Shown here: piece after piece, positions 11,066 to 21,596 of the stretch
Position numbering within the stretch: the first letter of the stretch is position 1
How the letters are laid out: the number at the start of each line of letters is the position of its first letter
Origin: Seminavis robusta
Lineage: Eukaryota; Bacillariophyta; Bacillariophyceae; Naviculales; Naviculaceae
Direction of reading: 5' to 3'
Assembly (NCBI GenBank): GCA_903772945.1
Contig: CAICTM010001337.1
Location: 1-31,421 of the forward strand
DNA: 31,421 nt
The notes under the pieces: model-generated
What the model saw: only the letters and a program-made list of their open reading frames with translations
What the model was told of the DNA's origin: nothing
Database searches by the model: none
Program-made: the position numbers and the translations under genes

Positions 11066-11241
11066 ACCTACCGGTACAAGACAGACACGCCAATCGAAGT
11101 CCAACCAAGATTGGGAACTTGGATGTTGTGACGAAAAGCGTGTTGCCGCCAAATCCTAAAAGTGAGATAATAGATGAAACCGTTTCATGATGTATTCCTT
11201 TCAAAGCTGTTACACAATCTAATAACTCTGGTTACCTGCCA

Positions 11242-14200
11242 TCAAGCATAGGAACAGGCACAATCACAACCACACAGCCTTGAGGTACAATCAAAACCAA
11301 GAAAGCAGGGCCTGATTTCCCACTCAGGGCCATAGTATGTACAAGATGCATCCTGCAAAAAGCATAACTTATCCGGTATAGAGCCAGACAAGCCAAAGTT
11401 GCCTGATACATTCAGAAAACCCAAGGCACTCAGGTCCTGGAGCTCATAGGGAAGTTTGCCAGTCAACTGATTTCCATCCAAGTGCAACTCAGTTACACTT
11501 TCCAGTTCTCCAAACATGGAAGGAATTTGGCCAACCAACTGGTTTCCATCCAATCGCAACTGCACCAACTCAGCAAGTTTCCCTAGATCAGAAGGTATCT
11601 GGCCAGTCAACTCATTGTCGTGCAACTGCAAACATTTCAAAGCTGCCAGCTGTCCGAGTTCTGATGGGATTTGGTGGGACAGCTGATTCTCACCCAACTT
11701 CAATTCTCTTAAACGAGTCAGTTGTCCAAGCTCAGTAGTGATGTTGCCCGAAATAAGATTTCTATGCAACCAACACCATTTCAAACCAGTCAACTGTCCA
11801 AGCTCTGATGTCATTTTCCCACTCACTTGATTCTCATGTAACTCCAAGACTTTCAATGCAAAAAGCTGTCCAAGCTCTGAAGGAATTGGCCCAGTCAGCA
11901 TATTTTCACCAACTTCCAAGTATTTCAAAGAAATCAGACTCCCAAGCTCAGATGGAAGTTCACTTGTCAACTCATTCCTATCAAGCTGTAATGACCACAA
12001 ACCAGTCAGAGATTCAAGCTCTGTAGGAATCAGGCCAGTGAACTGGTTGCCATTCAAGGACAACTCCCCCAGAGCAGTCAGGTGTCCAAGCTTGGAAGAG
12101 ATTGGGCCTGTCAAGTGATTCCCACCCAAATCTAATCGTTTCAAAGCAGTCAACACTTCCAGTCCACAGGGGATTTGGCCAGTGAACTGATTCTTATTCA
12201 ACTCCAAGAATTCCAAAGCAGCCAACTGTCCAAGTAATGAAGGAAGTTGGCCGGTCAATTCATTCTTTCCAAGTGCCAAATAGGTCAAGGCAGTCATCTT
12301 GTAGAACAGTTTTGGCAACAGGGATGAAACTGGGATACCAATCTGATTCAGACCCAACCGAAGTTGCACCAAGGAGGTTAGCATGATAATCTCATTTGGA
12401 ACAAATGGCAAATGATCAGATAGCTGCAGCTCTTCAATGTAAAGAGAAGTAAATTGTTCCTGGGAGTTGCAGGGCCCCACTTGATCCGGCCATTCCACAT
12501 AACTCCCATCTGAATTAAAGAAGCCAAATCCACTGGAGAACCAATCACACTCCTCCTTTGCATCATCCATCCACCTCTCTTGAACATATGTTGGCCACCC
12601 TTCTCCTTCAAATGCATAGAAAAATGTGGCTAGAGGAAACAACTGCTCCTTCCTCCACTCTGACAGCTTGGAAACGTTTTCATGATTGGCCAACCATTGC
12701 CATGCTTTCCACTGAGGAGTTTTGCTGCCATTGTTGATGCTAGCCACTGAGTAATTGGGCAAACCATGCAGTAGCAAGTCCAGAACTCCAGTTGGGGAAG
12801 ATGATGGTACCCCAGAAGGTTCCATGGATCTATAGATAGTAGGTGTAGCTGTTGGGGAATTGACCGATACCAACAGTGCTTTTTGTTTCTGGGTTCCGAT
12901 GACTGTGCCAACAGCAATAGCTCCCCCAATGAGCAGTATCAGCATGAGCAGAATAAGCAACTCTCTCAGCCTCTTCTTCTTCTGCTCTCTCTGCCGAAGC
13001 TGATCTACAAATGGGGTGGCCGATTGTCTGACTTGTTCCACCGACTCTTCAGCAACCAAGTTTGCCACAGCCAGCTCATTGTCTGCATCAGCAGAGGGTT
13101 GAGGTGGGGTTGGATTATGCACTTGGCCAACGTCTGGTTGCGTGGGTGTCAAAAATGTGGCAGCAGAAGGAGGATGGTCAACGGCAGCTCTCAGTAGGTC
13201 ATAGTTGAGACACTGTACGTGCTGCAAGGATTCTCCAGGAGTATTCCTGTATGCTCCAGGCTGGGGTGGCGGTTGGGTTGCCAATAAACGGTTGCAGGTC
13301 GCAGTGGCTTCCCCAGGTTGCTGCATTTGATGGAGATCTTGCATTCTGCTGCTGGCTGTTTCTCCCATGATTGGAATAGTCTCACTGGGTTGTTGAACAG
13401 CTGATTTCTTGCGAAAAAATGAAAGATGGCCACTGCATTCATGAGTGCCATCGAGCCTAGCTGCCGCAGCAGAAAGAGCTGAAAATGTAGAATCAATGAC
13501 GTTCTCTTTCGCATTGTGATTTGATTGCACTTTTGCGTCTTCTGTTTGGTTTTCTGCCAATAGTCCTTTCGATTGTGCATGAATTTCTTTGGGAAAGAAG
13601 GATAGTTGACCACTGCCTCGGGTGTCATCAAACCTGGCGGCCATGCCAGTAAGGGCAGTCAAAGCAGAATCAGCGTGGCTTCCATCACAACTGTTTCCGG
13701 CGTTCTCTGTTCGTGTCCATTGGGAAGACTTAGCTTCAGCTTTTTTGCTGCCCAAGGCCACATTGTTGGTGACGCTAGTAGGGCCTCTGGCGGTTTGTTT
13801 GGCAGGCTTGCCTTCCTCGGATTCTTCCGGTCTGCGCATTGAAGCAACGCCGGTACCAATTCTATTCGTTGCACCAGAAAGTTTCATGGTGCTACCGGTA
13901 CCTGTATCCGTAGTAGCACTAGCGCCAAAATTGCTCTTGGAGGTTTCTTGAGCTGCTTTTTCGTTGGGTAGACCCATTTCCAATGCTGTCTCGGTAATAG
14001 GAGTCATGCCAAGATTCTCCAATGCAGCTTTGTTGGTTGTCGTGCAGACGTCGTTGTGCACCTTCTCTTTGGTTTCGTCGTTCATGGTCAAGGCGTGCAG
14101 ACGTCGTTGTGCACCTTCTCTTTGGTTTCGTCGTTCATGGTCAAGGCTGTGGATGTAGGGTGGCTCTGGATCCTGAAATGGTCGGGTTCTCAACCCCTCA

Positions 14201-14262
14201 TTGTTTACTCTTTGTTTGCTGAACGAGTGCATGCCTGGTGCTGTGGGAACCTGAACGTGCAC
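11242..14262 (-). CDS. single-pass membrane LRR protein, receptor-like without kinase
   Basis: This 1006-aa protein has a long disordered N-terminal half (1-420), a basic stretch QREQKKKRLR (424-433) and a membrane span at about 434-456. A Pro/Ser/Thr-rich stalk follows, then an LRR N-terminal-type cap (about 530-600, with LATFFYAFEGEGW and ECDWF). About 14 plant-type repeats of about 24 residues (605-970, LxxLxLxxNxLTGxIPxELGxL) lead to a Cys-rich tail. The basic residues before the span predict a cytoplasmic N-terminus and extracellular or lumenal LRRs. There is no kinase domain, so any signalling must go through the N-terminal half or a partner. Related membrane LRR proteins are expanded in diatoms. 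The N-terminal half has an internal protein repeat: SALTALTGMAARFDDT...GQLSFFPK (199-225) resembles STFSALSAAAARLDGT...GHLSFFRK (258-285). The start is uncertain. ATG 14262 gives the longest product, but ATG 14085 (residue 60, MNDETKEK, 947 aa) is probably the older start because of the 53-bp duplication described separately. Confidence 0.85.
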   Translation of the reverse strand: MHVQVPTAPGMHSFSKQRVNNEGLRTRPFQDPEPPYIHSLDHERRNQREGAQRRLHALTMNDETKEKVHNDVCTTTNKAALENLGMTPITETALEMGLPNEKAAQETSKSNFGASATTDTGTGSTMKLSGATNRIGTGVASMRRPEESEEGKPAKQTARGPTSVTNNVALGSKKAEAKSSQWTRTENAGNSCDGSHADSALTALTGMAARFDDTRGSGQLSFFPKEIHAQSKGLLAENQTEDAKVQSNHNAKENVIDSTFSALSAAAARLDGTHECSGHLSFFRKKSAVQQPSETIPIMGETASSRMQDLHQMQQPGEATATCNRLLATQPPPQPGAYRNTPGESLQHVQCLNYDLLRAAVDHPPSAATFLTPTQPDVGQVHNPTPPQPSADADNELAVANLVAEESVEQVRQSATPFVDQLRQREQKKKRLRELLILLMLILLIGGAIAVGTVIGTQKQKALLVSVNSPTATPTIYRSMEPSGVPSSSPTGVLDLLLHGLPNYSVASINNGSKTPQWKAWQWLANHENVSKLSEWRKEQLFPLATFFYAFEGEGWPTYVQERWMDDAKEECDWFSSGFGFFNSDGSYVEWPDQVGPCNSQEQFTSLYIEELQLSDHLPFVPNEIIMLTSLVQLRLGLNQIGIPVSSLLPKLFYKMTALTYLALGKNELTGQLPSLLGQLAALEFLELNKNQFTGQIPCGLEVLTALKRLDLGGNHLTGPISSKLGHLTALGELSLNGNQFTGLIPTELESLTGLWSLQLDRNELTSELPSELGSLISLKYLEVGENMLTGPIPSELGQLFALKVLELHENQVSGKMTSELGQLTGLKWCWLHRNLISGNITTELGQLTRLRELKLGENQLSHQIPSELGQLAALKCLQLHDNELTGQIPSDLGKLAELVQLRLDGNQLVGQIPSMFGELESVTELHLDGNQLTGKLPYELQDLSALGFLNVSGNFGLSGSIPDKLCFLQDASCTYYGPEWEIRPCFLGFDCTSRLCGCDCACSYA
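14041..14146 (-). repeat. 53-bp exact tandem duplication inside the LRR gene
   Basis: Two identical 53-bp units (14041-14093 and 14094-14146) lie head to tail. Since 53 is not a multiple of three, the two copies are read in different frames: one as DHERRNQREGAQRRLHA and the other as TMNDETKEKVHNDVC. Without the second copy, ATG 14262 would be out of frame with the rest of the protein. Exact identity points to a recent event or an assembly artefact. Confidence 0.9.
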
Positions 14263-14776
14263 TAGAAAGTAATTAGAATCCCCCGAAAAACGAATGTTTC
14301 TGCAGCTTTGCTGAGATGCTACACCGTAGCGGTACTAGTACCTGATACCAGGTATCGGTGTCATTGTTGTGTTGGTTGTGCGGTTAATGCTCGGCTCAGC
14401 CTAGCTATTCTTCGGGCCCGCCACCTCTGCATGCGTGGCTCTCGTGTCCCTGCTGGCACAATGAGCTACCGTCGTTCTCTCTGGGATGCCGATGTGCACT
14501 TGCACTCTTCCGCTAATTTTGCTCCCTTGTCCTTCTGGTTTTCCTCCATGCACCCCCCTTCCCTGCCCCCCTTGTTTTGCCCTGCTCGCGTCCCTCATTG
14601 CTCTCCCCGTATGCCCCCCACACCACCACCACCCAGCCACTGCTTTGCCTAGCCTCGCCCCCCTCGCTCCTTAACGTATCTATTTAGTATTTATTTGCAT
14701 GCATCCTCCGACCTCCGATCATCGAAGAAGTGATGAATAGGGCCAGTGCCCATGCATGTGAGGATAGACTTGGAGA
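14263..14776. other. divergent intergenic region with pyrimidine-rich tract
   Basis: This region separates the minus-strand LRR gene from the plus-strand gene at 14777, so it should hold both promoters. At 14327-14356 short palindromes sit next to each other (GGTACTAGTACC, GATACCAGGTATC). From about 14545 to 14672 the plus strand is strongly C/T-rich with several runs of five or six C. Frames through this tract have low complexity and do not look like protein. Confidence 0.5.
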
Positions 14777-16066
14777 ATGGAAGCCAAAGCACAGACTTGG
14801 AAAGAAAGGTGCATTCAGGAGTTTGATCTCAGGCCTCTTCCTCTCTCGTGGAACGAAAAAGTTGTGGAACAAACGGAGGAAGCATCGGAACGATACTACC
14901 TGCTCCGTAAGAAAGGGTTCGCTCGCAAGGCAGAAGTGGAAGACCGAGAAGAAAGCGACCTCGACGACAGTGATGATGAGGGGACACTGGAGGGCCTCCT
15001 GGAGGGCCTCCTGGAGGAATTGAGAGACAAGCTGGAAGATATGTCCACCAATATCTTTGGCGAGGACGCTCCATGGAAATGGCAAACAAGCCTATCCGCA
15101 AAGGACCTGACATGGGATGCGTACTCTTCTAGCGATAGGCTGATGACGGGCACTTTCCAAGGTCTTGTTTGGTCTCCTTATGCCATCCCACGTGCTGTTT
15201 CTCTGGAACACTATTATTACCGGCGCCCTTCCATGCGCACAATGAGTTTCAGAGTAGAGTGGTCATACAAGCTACTGAACTTTGAAGCTGATGGCGTTAT
15301 GCAGCTGTTTGAGGCTGAAAGGAAATGGACGGTGATCTGTGCCAATGGCTATGACAACGAAAGATTGCGTCTGGATTGCATTGTTGACCGAAACCTAACA
15401 AGGGCAACCATCCGACTTCTCAAAAGCTTTTTGTGCGGGGCAAAGTCAAACAAGACAGACCTGTTCTTCAAGGATGCGATTTGCAGTGATTTCGACTTCA
15501 TTTTACTTGTCTTTGCCTCCATGGGAACTATCGACTTCGAGTCGATCAAATGCATTTGGATGGGGTATCAATGGCCCCCGTCGAGCAGAAATCAGGATGA
15601 TTTGTGTAACAAAATGATAAAGGAGAAGGCCATCGAGACGAAGGAGGAATTTGAGAATCTCGAATGTGTTTCCTGGCTTGAGTACAGGATCCGAAAGATC
15701 ACAAAGAATCTTCGACCCACCGACAAGTTCTATCACGACCCTACCAATGAGGACGCTCCTGGTTATGATCCTGAGTTAGATTTTTCGGACGAGACGAGGA
15801 AACAGCTGATGGATCAGGAAGAAAAGAGACTAATTGATCAGTTGATGGTGTCGAGGGAGTTTTCGAGCGAAGACGAAGAAAAAGATGCAAGAGCCAAACT
15901 TGAGGAGTATTTTTCCACTTGTGACCAATTGTCCCAAAAGGTGAGATTCGCGTCCATTCTTCGTGATACATTTGCGCCGGGTACCAAGAGACGTGCGGCC
16001 GAGCAAATGTCGTCGAGCAACAAGCATGCCAAAAGGTCTGAGGATGTGAGCTCAAAACGCACCTGA
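14777..16066 (+). CDS. unrecognised 429-aa protein, probably nuclear
   Basis: I do not recognise this family. From ATG 14777 the protein opens with a charged helical segment. An acidic Glu/Asp/Ser stretch follows at about 52-75, then two copies of LEGL from a 12-bp DNA repeat at 14987-15010. A folded-looking central part (about 95-330) is rich in Trp, Tyr and Cys, with WKWQTSLSAKDLTWDAY near the front and FRVEWSYKLLNFEADGVMQL and WTVICANGYDNERL further on. The C-terminus is charged and probably helical (about 330-395). It ends in two basic clusters (GTKRRAAEQ and KHAKRSED), compatible with a bipartite nuclear signal. There is no signal peptide or membrane span. The coding call rests on length, composition and a clean ATG-to-stop frame. 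Confidence 0.75.
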   Translation: MEAKAQTWKERCIQEFDLRPLPLSWNEKVVEQTEEASERYYLLRKKGFARKAEVEDREESDLDDSDDEGTLEGLLEGLLEELRDKLEDMSTNIFGEDAPWKWQTSLSAKDLTWDAYSSSDRLMTGTFQGLVWSPYAIPRAVSLEHYYYRRPSMRTMSFRVEWSYKLLNFEADGVMQLFEAERKWTVICANGYDNERLRLDCIVDRNLTRATIRLLKSFLCGAKSNKTDLFFKDAICSDFDFILLVFASMGTIDFESIKCIWMGYQWPPSSRNQDDLCNKMIKEKAIETKEEFENLECVSWLEYRIRKITKNLRPTDKFYHDPTNEDAPGYDPELDFSDETRKQLMDQEEKRLIDQLMVSREFSSEDEEKDARAKLEEYFSTCDQLSQKVRFASILRDTFAPGTKRRAAEQMSSSNKHAKRSEDVSSKRT

Positions 16067-16447
16067 GATGCATGACCAGCGCGTCCGGTCTCTGGCTGCA
16101 TCCGTACTAGGTACATGTACGATGTACGGTATACGTACGATGCAGTCGTATCGGTATGATCGGTACCATGGTACGTGGTAGCTGTAATAATGACGGCAAT
16201 CCGTGGTACCCTACTGTCACGTATTGACGGCACTCCGTGGGTAAATTTATTTAAATTGGTCAGCTGGCAGTGTCGACGTGTCGACAGACTTTCGTGCCAC
16301 GTCGGGAGGTGCGTCGCCACTGTTTTGCCAACACGCACAGGCACCAATCAGTTTTTTCCTTGTTCCAAATGCCATACTAGTAGTACTAGTAGTCTAGCAG
16401 TTCTGGTAGCTTGCCCGTCTACTACAGGTAGTCTAGTATAAGGAAGC
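16067..16447. other. intergenic/promoter region with repeated TGACGGC(A/C)... element
   Basis: Upstream of the STAND ATPase. Nested palindromes built from GTAC occur at about 16110-16175. A 16-bp direct repeat with one mismatch, TGACGGCAATCCGTGG (16191) and TGACGGCACTCCGTGG (16225), is spaced 34 bp start to start. TGACG is a common bZIP half-site. Short TAGTA/CTAG repeats lie just before the start codon (16376-16440). Confidence 0.45.
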
Positions 16448-19400
16448 ATGCGTCGAAGGTCCGAGGATGCTATAACCAATGGGGCAGGTGGGTCATCTCC
16501 ATTTCCCTTGTCCACCTTGTCCGAAGGAGGAAGCGCGAGTGCTCCCTTGGTGGCGCCACCGGGGAATCGTCAAGAGAGCTTGCGACGGAGCAGTCTGCAG
16601 GATGAATTTCTTGATTTCGTGCAGACTACCAAAGCCAGCACGGCGTTGCATCAGCGCTTGTCAGACAATGAGAATGTGAAGCAGTTTACGATGAACAAGC
16701 TGCGGTTTGATCGATTAGAAGAGAGCGTGATACCCGTGGGACGAGATGGGGAATACGAAGTGCTCAGGGAACGACTGCAAGAAGTTTGGGATCAAAAGGT
16801 GCAGCGGGAATTGGTGTTACTCAGTGGGTACTCGGGCAGTGGCAAGACCACGCTCGCAGCTTCTATACAGCCATTGGTGGAGAGAAAGAGCAATAAGGGT
16901 GGATTGTTTGTCTTGTCCAAATTCGATTATCTCGATCTATCGGGAGGTGGCTGCTCATCTTCTGTCTCTTCAGGGGAAGGTAGTGCTGGTGGTGATAAGA
17001 ACAATGCAGATCCCTTTGCCGCTGTCTCCAATGCCTTTGGCAGAATTTGCAGAGATATCCAGCGGAGAAAAAATAATACCGCCACAAACACAGCAATCCA
17101 GGAATTGACTTCCGAGAGTGATACCCAAGAAGAAATTGACCATCCAATGGCATCCCTTTGCAAAGAATTATCTCAAGTCCTGACCAGCACAGATATCACG
17201 TTTCTGGAAGATATCATGCCAGAAATTGAGTTATTAGTTTCTCCGCAATCCAGCAACAATCACCACGAAAGCAGAGCCTCCATCTTCCACGAAAGCAGAG
17301 CCTCCATCTTTCACGAAAGCATTGCCACCATCAGTCATGTGTCAGATGACAGCATGAGCCATGGCGGCGAGGCTTCGAATCAAACATCAAAGTCCCGTCG
17401 TTCGACAAACGGTGGAGATACCCGGGCCATTTTGTACCTGGCGGTCCGGAAATTCCTCCGTGTTGTCACCAAGCATTTGATGCTTTGCATTGTCTGGGAT
17501 GACCTGCAATGGGCCGACACGGTTTCCTTGGAACTGCTGCAGTCCATTTTGTCCGATTCAAAGATTGAAAATCTTGTCATTATTGCCTTATTTCGCTCCA
17601 ATGAAGTCAAAGAGCACCATCCGTGGGCCAAGACTATGGAAATCTGTCGACAGCATGCCAAACGAGGAAACGACATTGGCGGGTTGCACATCACGGACAT
17701 GCCAATTGGGAATCTCAACGCGGCGTCGGTCAACAGCATTGTAATGGTATTGTTGAATGTGGACGATGTCGCTACTACCATGGATCTGGCGGAAACGTGT
17801 CATGCCCGGACACAAGGAAATGTCTACTTCTTGTTGACCTTTCTCGAGATGCTCCATGACGAGGGACTCCTCATGTTTCATTTGGGGACGTTCCAATGGA
17901 CATGGGATAGCCGGGAGATTCTCGAAAAGACCGTGGCTACCGCTAATACGGTCAGTCTGCTCATGGACAAGATCACCAAATCATCCGGAGGCAATGAAAT
18001 GACGCGTATGCTGCCCATTGCCGCCTTGCTGGGGAGTTGCTTTGAAGCAAGAATGCTACGATTGGTGTGGGAAGAGCTACGGCCACGGGGAAAAAAGACA
18101 ATGTCGTCGTCAAGTCAGCAACAAACGGAGGCAGCAGACAACAGTGAGAACAACGCTTCCAGCGATGATTCCTTTGTGGGCCTGTTGGAAATGACCGTCG
18201 AAGAAAAGTTTTTGGAACGAGTTGACACATCTACACCGACAATGGGCTCACTCCGATTTTGTCACGACGAGATTCAAAAAGCCTCCTTGAATCTAGTCTC
18301 GGGTGCCAAACTTGAAAAGCTCAAGGTTTGTGTGGGGGCTGTACTTCTGCACAAATTGAGACGCCAGGAGCTGGAAGAATCCATCTTTGTTGTCACCAAT
18401 CTACTGAACAGCAAGTTTGCGAAAGGTGTCATGGATCGACTGGACAAAAAACTGCCATCTCGTCGACGCTCGGAACTGACAGAACGGTCCTATCATACGA
18501 CAAGTTCTGTAGGTCACTACTCTGTGGGGAATACGGCACTTTTTCTGCAGCGCCTTGTCAAGGAGGGGCCTATGATGGATATGGGCAACTCTGACCAGGA
18601 CCATACGGAGGATCAGGAAGATGACGAGGAACTGGGTGATATCTTTCGAGTTCGGCTAGCACAACTCAATCTACAGGCAGCCGAGAGGGCAAGGAAGATG
18701 TCAGCCTTTCACAGCGCCGCTCGGTATGCTGCGAAAGGTATTGCGTGGCTGGACGAAAAACACAAATGGTCCGGTACTACGTTTGACCTGACGTTGAATT
18801 TGTACAACTTGGCAGCGGAGGCCAATTCCAATGTTGGAAAGATGGAGGTTGCTGAGGAATATTGCCATTATGTTCTCGACTGCGAAATGTGCTCTATCCC
18901 GGATAAAATGCATGCCTACAGAATCGTGACAAATTACAAAGCAATGATTGGCAATAACAAGGAAGCCCTTGCCATTTGCCTTGACGTTCTGCAGCAACTT
19001 GGTGTCAAATTCCCTACGATTCTCCCACTAAAGGCTGCCGCTGCTCTGCGAGCGATTCTTCGAGTCAAAAAGATGAAGCCCTTGTCTCTTCAACAACTTG
19101 AAGGGCTGCCCCGCATGAAGGACAAAAGGCTTTTGGCAGTGATGAATCTCCTGGATATTGCAACCATCCTCAGCTACGCAGCAAGAGATGAGCCGCTGTC
19201 GATGCTGCTTCTTGAGCGAATGCGAAAGTTAACCTTGCAACATGGTCTCTGCAAAGAATCGGTTCAAGGTATCCTTTTTCCTGGTTTCGTTAACTGCTTT
19301 CTGTTTGAAGATTGGAAGAACGGAGTAGCTCATGCAGATGCGTCCTTGATTGCCCTTGAATGCCTTGGAGACGACGGGTTGGCAGTTTATGCAAAGGCTA

Positions 19401-20427
19401 CGTGGCAAGTAGAAGGAATGTGCCATAGCTGGGTGCAACCGTTAGCTGGCATGTCCTCCAGGTTCGAGTTGGGGTTCATACGGGGACTGCAGGTATGGGA
19501 CAAGGGTTCTAGAAGTTTGCTCGTGATTGCAATGACTACTAACCGCTCGTTTTGCAGACTGGGGACATCGATAGCGCAGCCATGTGCGCGTGGAAAGGAC
19601 TGATTACAGACTTCCTCTCCGGAAGAACAACCCTAGATCGGCTGATTGAATCATGCCAAAACTACATCCCGCAGGTTGCATCATTGCAACGAATGGTTTA
19701 CTTGGTGCAATTCCAAATCTTTCTACAGCACGTGACCAACCTCTCCGATGAAAAGGCCACAAACACGACATCACTAACAGGGGGCGTCATGGACGAGCAG
19801 GAAACGAGAGATTCTGTCTCCAACGTCGAGGTCGGCAAGATGCTCCTTTTGGTTCTTGACGTTCACAAACAAATTGCATGCACATTCTTCGGGGATCACG
19901 AGGCTGGTGCAGAACTAGCCATGACCCGCGGCGACTCCATCATTCATCGTCTGCCAGGTTATTCTTTGGGCGCTGTGTGTCCTGTCATGCGGGCAGTGTC
20001 GCTTTACGCAATGGTGCGGAGAGCAAGCGGCCTCCGAAAGATCCGCTACAAGCGTGAAGCTGTACGACTTCGAAAAATGGTTCGTCGTTGGGCAGAAAAG
20101 GGCTTCGTCAACGTGGCTCATTTCTCGAAGCTCCTTGACGCAGAACACTTCGCGCTCACCAAACGAACGGCCGAGACAGATACACTGTTCCAAAAGGCCC
20201 GAGCGTTAGCAGCACGGAGTGGTTTCAGGCAGGACGCCGCATTGATATGTGAACGACATGCCGAATTCCTCCTTCACGTTTCTGGCAAGAGGCCTCAGAA
20301 GGCTGCAGTGGAGACGTCAGAAGCCTCTCGTCAGATAGAAGAAGCGATCCGCTACTATACAGAATGGGGCGCCATGAACAAAGTAAAGCTGCTACGCTCG
20401 AAGTACGCTTTCTTGCTTTCTGGTTGA
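16448..20427 (+). CDS. STAND-type AAA ATPase with TPR-like C-terminal region, 2 exons
   Basis: A 1304-aa signalling ATPase from exons 16448-19492 and 19558-20427. Residues 1-95 are low-complexity. An ATPase module starts near PVGRDGEYEVL (about 96). Walker A is GYSGSGKT (127-134), and Walker B with the STAND signature is CIVWDDLQWAD (347-357). A variable insert between them contains the 8-residue repeat HESRASIF twice plus a degenerate third copy (273-296). The part after about 750 is a series of paired helices (LNLQAAERARKMSAFHSAARYAAKGIAW and similar), as in TPR-like sensor regions. Known proteins with this order include PknK, MalT-like regulators and the region after the cyclase domains of soluble adenylyl cyclase. 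No kinase, cyclase or DNA-binding domain is visible here, so the output is unknown. STAND proteins usually act as ligand-triggered oligomeric switches. It converges on the BTB gene at 20700. Confidence 0.8.
19493..19557 (+). other. predicted intron of STAND ATPase
   Basis: A 65-nt phase-0 intron with donor CTGCAG/GTATGG, a canonical TACTAAC branch-site sequence about 20 nt before the end, and acceptor GTTTTGCAG. It joins IRGLQ to TGDIDSAAM and extends the protein by 289 residues. If retained, translation ends at 19603. Confidence 0.85.
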
Positions 20428-20699
20428 GATTTCGGGGGTGCGGTACGAGGATGATCAAGAGTTGAACCGGCTGTCAGAATATCAACACGAGGCAACCCAT
20501 CAACTTGTAGAGTGGGTACGATGTAGCTACACGCGTCTGACAAATGCCATTATTGACGTTGGACGCAATAGTGGCTTAAAACGCCTTTGGTTTCTACAAT
20601 AGTTGCCGTTGCTGCAGAAGTCGCTGGGCCAAATGCACAAACGAACAACCTTTATTGCAGTTGCTGGATTGGGCGTCGCAGGAGTCGGGCTCTTCTGGT

Positions 20700-21596
20700 T
20701 TACGGCAAGTTCACGGCGGCTCCCAGCACTGCATCATTCTTGAAGGCGGAGTGCGTTTTGGAAGCAGCAAGGGGCGTGTCTCTTTCCAGTGATGAGAGAA
20801 TGGAAGGAATCCGGTCTAGTGCACCTTTGTACCTGTGTGATTCACACTTGGCTTTCATAAAGGATAATAGCAATACTCGATTGTTCAACACAGTATTCTT
20901 GTCCTCCGGGGCTTGGATGTCAGTTGGTAGAAATTTTTCCACAACCATTGACAGAGCAGCTTTGCAATTGCTATCTTCATAGAAAAGGGAACACATCTTC
21001 TTCAACTGCTTTTCATGGAAGAGTGAAGGCATATCTTTTGCCACCTGTCTCAAGTAGGCAACGCAACATTTTTCAGCTTTCTTTTCAGTGCATTGGGCAC
21101 TCATTGGTAAGATTCTGAGGACACAATCAATCTTTGTTTCAGCTGAATTGAATGGACTTTTGAAAAACACCATACCTGAAAAGAAGCCAAGAGCCAAGGT
21201 GCTCTTTTCCAGAATTGCAAACAAGACATTGGCACATTCATCAACACCTTGGGAGATGCAGAGTTTTTGGAACCATGAAAACAGTTTTTCAACATTGTCT
21301 TCATTAACTCGTTCATCAGAAAATGGATGCAAAACAGCCCATACAAGCTCCCATTCTCTTGGATCATCGTCAGGAAACTTGAACAGCATGGTCCTGGCTT
21401 CTTTCATTCCACTTCGAAAGGCTGCATCAAAGAAGCCACTCCAACATCGCAGGTGGTGACTGTACTCCTGAAATTGTTGCCCTCCCACAATGACTGTGAC
21501 ATCAGGAGCTCCACACTCGAATCTTGGTTTGGGCATAACTTCATCTTCAGTCTTACTCTTACACATGCGCCCATTGGAAGAACGCTCAGTAGCCAT
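20700..21596 (-). CDS. BTB/POZ domain protein, copy 1
   Basis: A 298-aa protein from ATG 21596; the open frame extends to a TTG at 21629 that is not a likely start. After a short charged leader comes a BTB domain at about 30-130, opening with APDVTVIVGGQQFQEYSHHLRCWSGFFDAAFRSGMKE, the usual beta-strand, helix and dimer-face order. The remainder is helical and Cys-rich and may be a BACK-like extension. BTB proteins typically dimerise and act as adaptors for cullin-3 ligases or transcription complexes; no Kelch, MATH or zinc finger is present. The copy at 22767-23702 is similar over its whole length, including the C-terminal SAFKNDA(V/L)LG, and only the last few residues differ. Confidence 0.85.
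   Translation of the reverse strand: MATERSSNGRMCKSKTEDEVMPKPRFECGAPDVTVIVGGQQFQEYSHHLRCWSGFFDAAFRSGMKEARTMLFKFPDDDPREWELVWAVLHPFSDERVNEDNVEKLFSWFQKLCISQGVDECANVLFAILEKSTLALGFFSGMVFFKSPFNSAETKIDCVLRILPMSAQCTEKKAEKCCVAYLRQVAKDMPSLFHEKQLKKMCSLFYEDSNCKAALSMVVEKFLPTDIQAPEDKNTVLNNRVLLLSFMKAKCESHRYKGALDRIPSILSSLERDTPLAASKTHSAFKNDAVLGAAVNLP

Noticed and set aside
11055..11085. GGTTCGAGCC on the minus strand, resembling a tRNA T-arm
   Set aside because: No matching acceptor, D or anticodon arms around it; it sits beside the transporter pseudogene.
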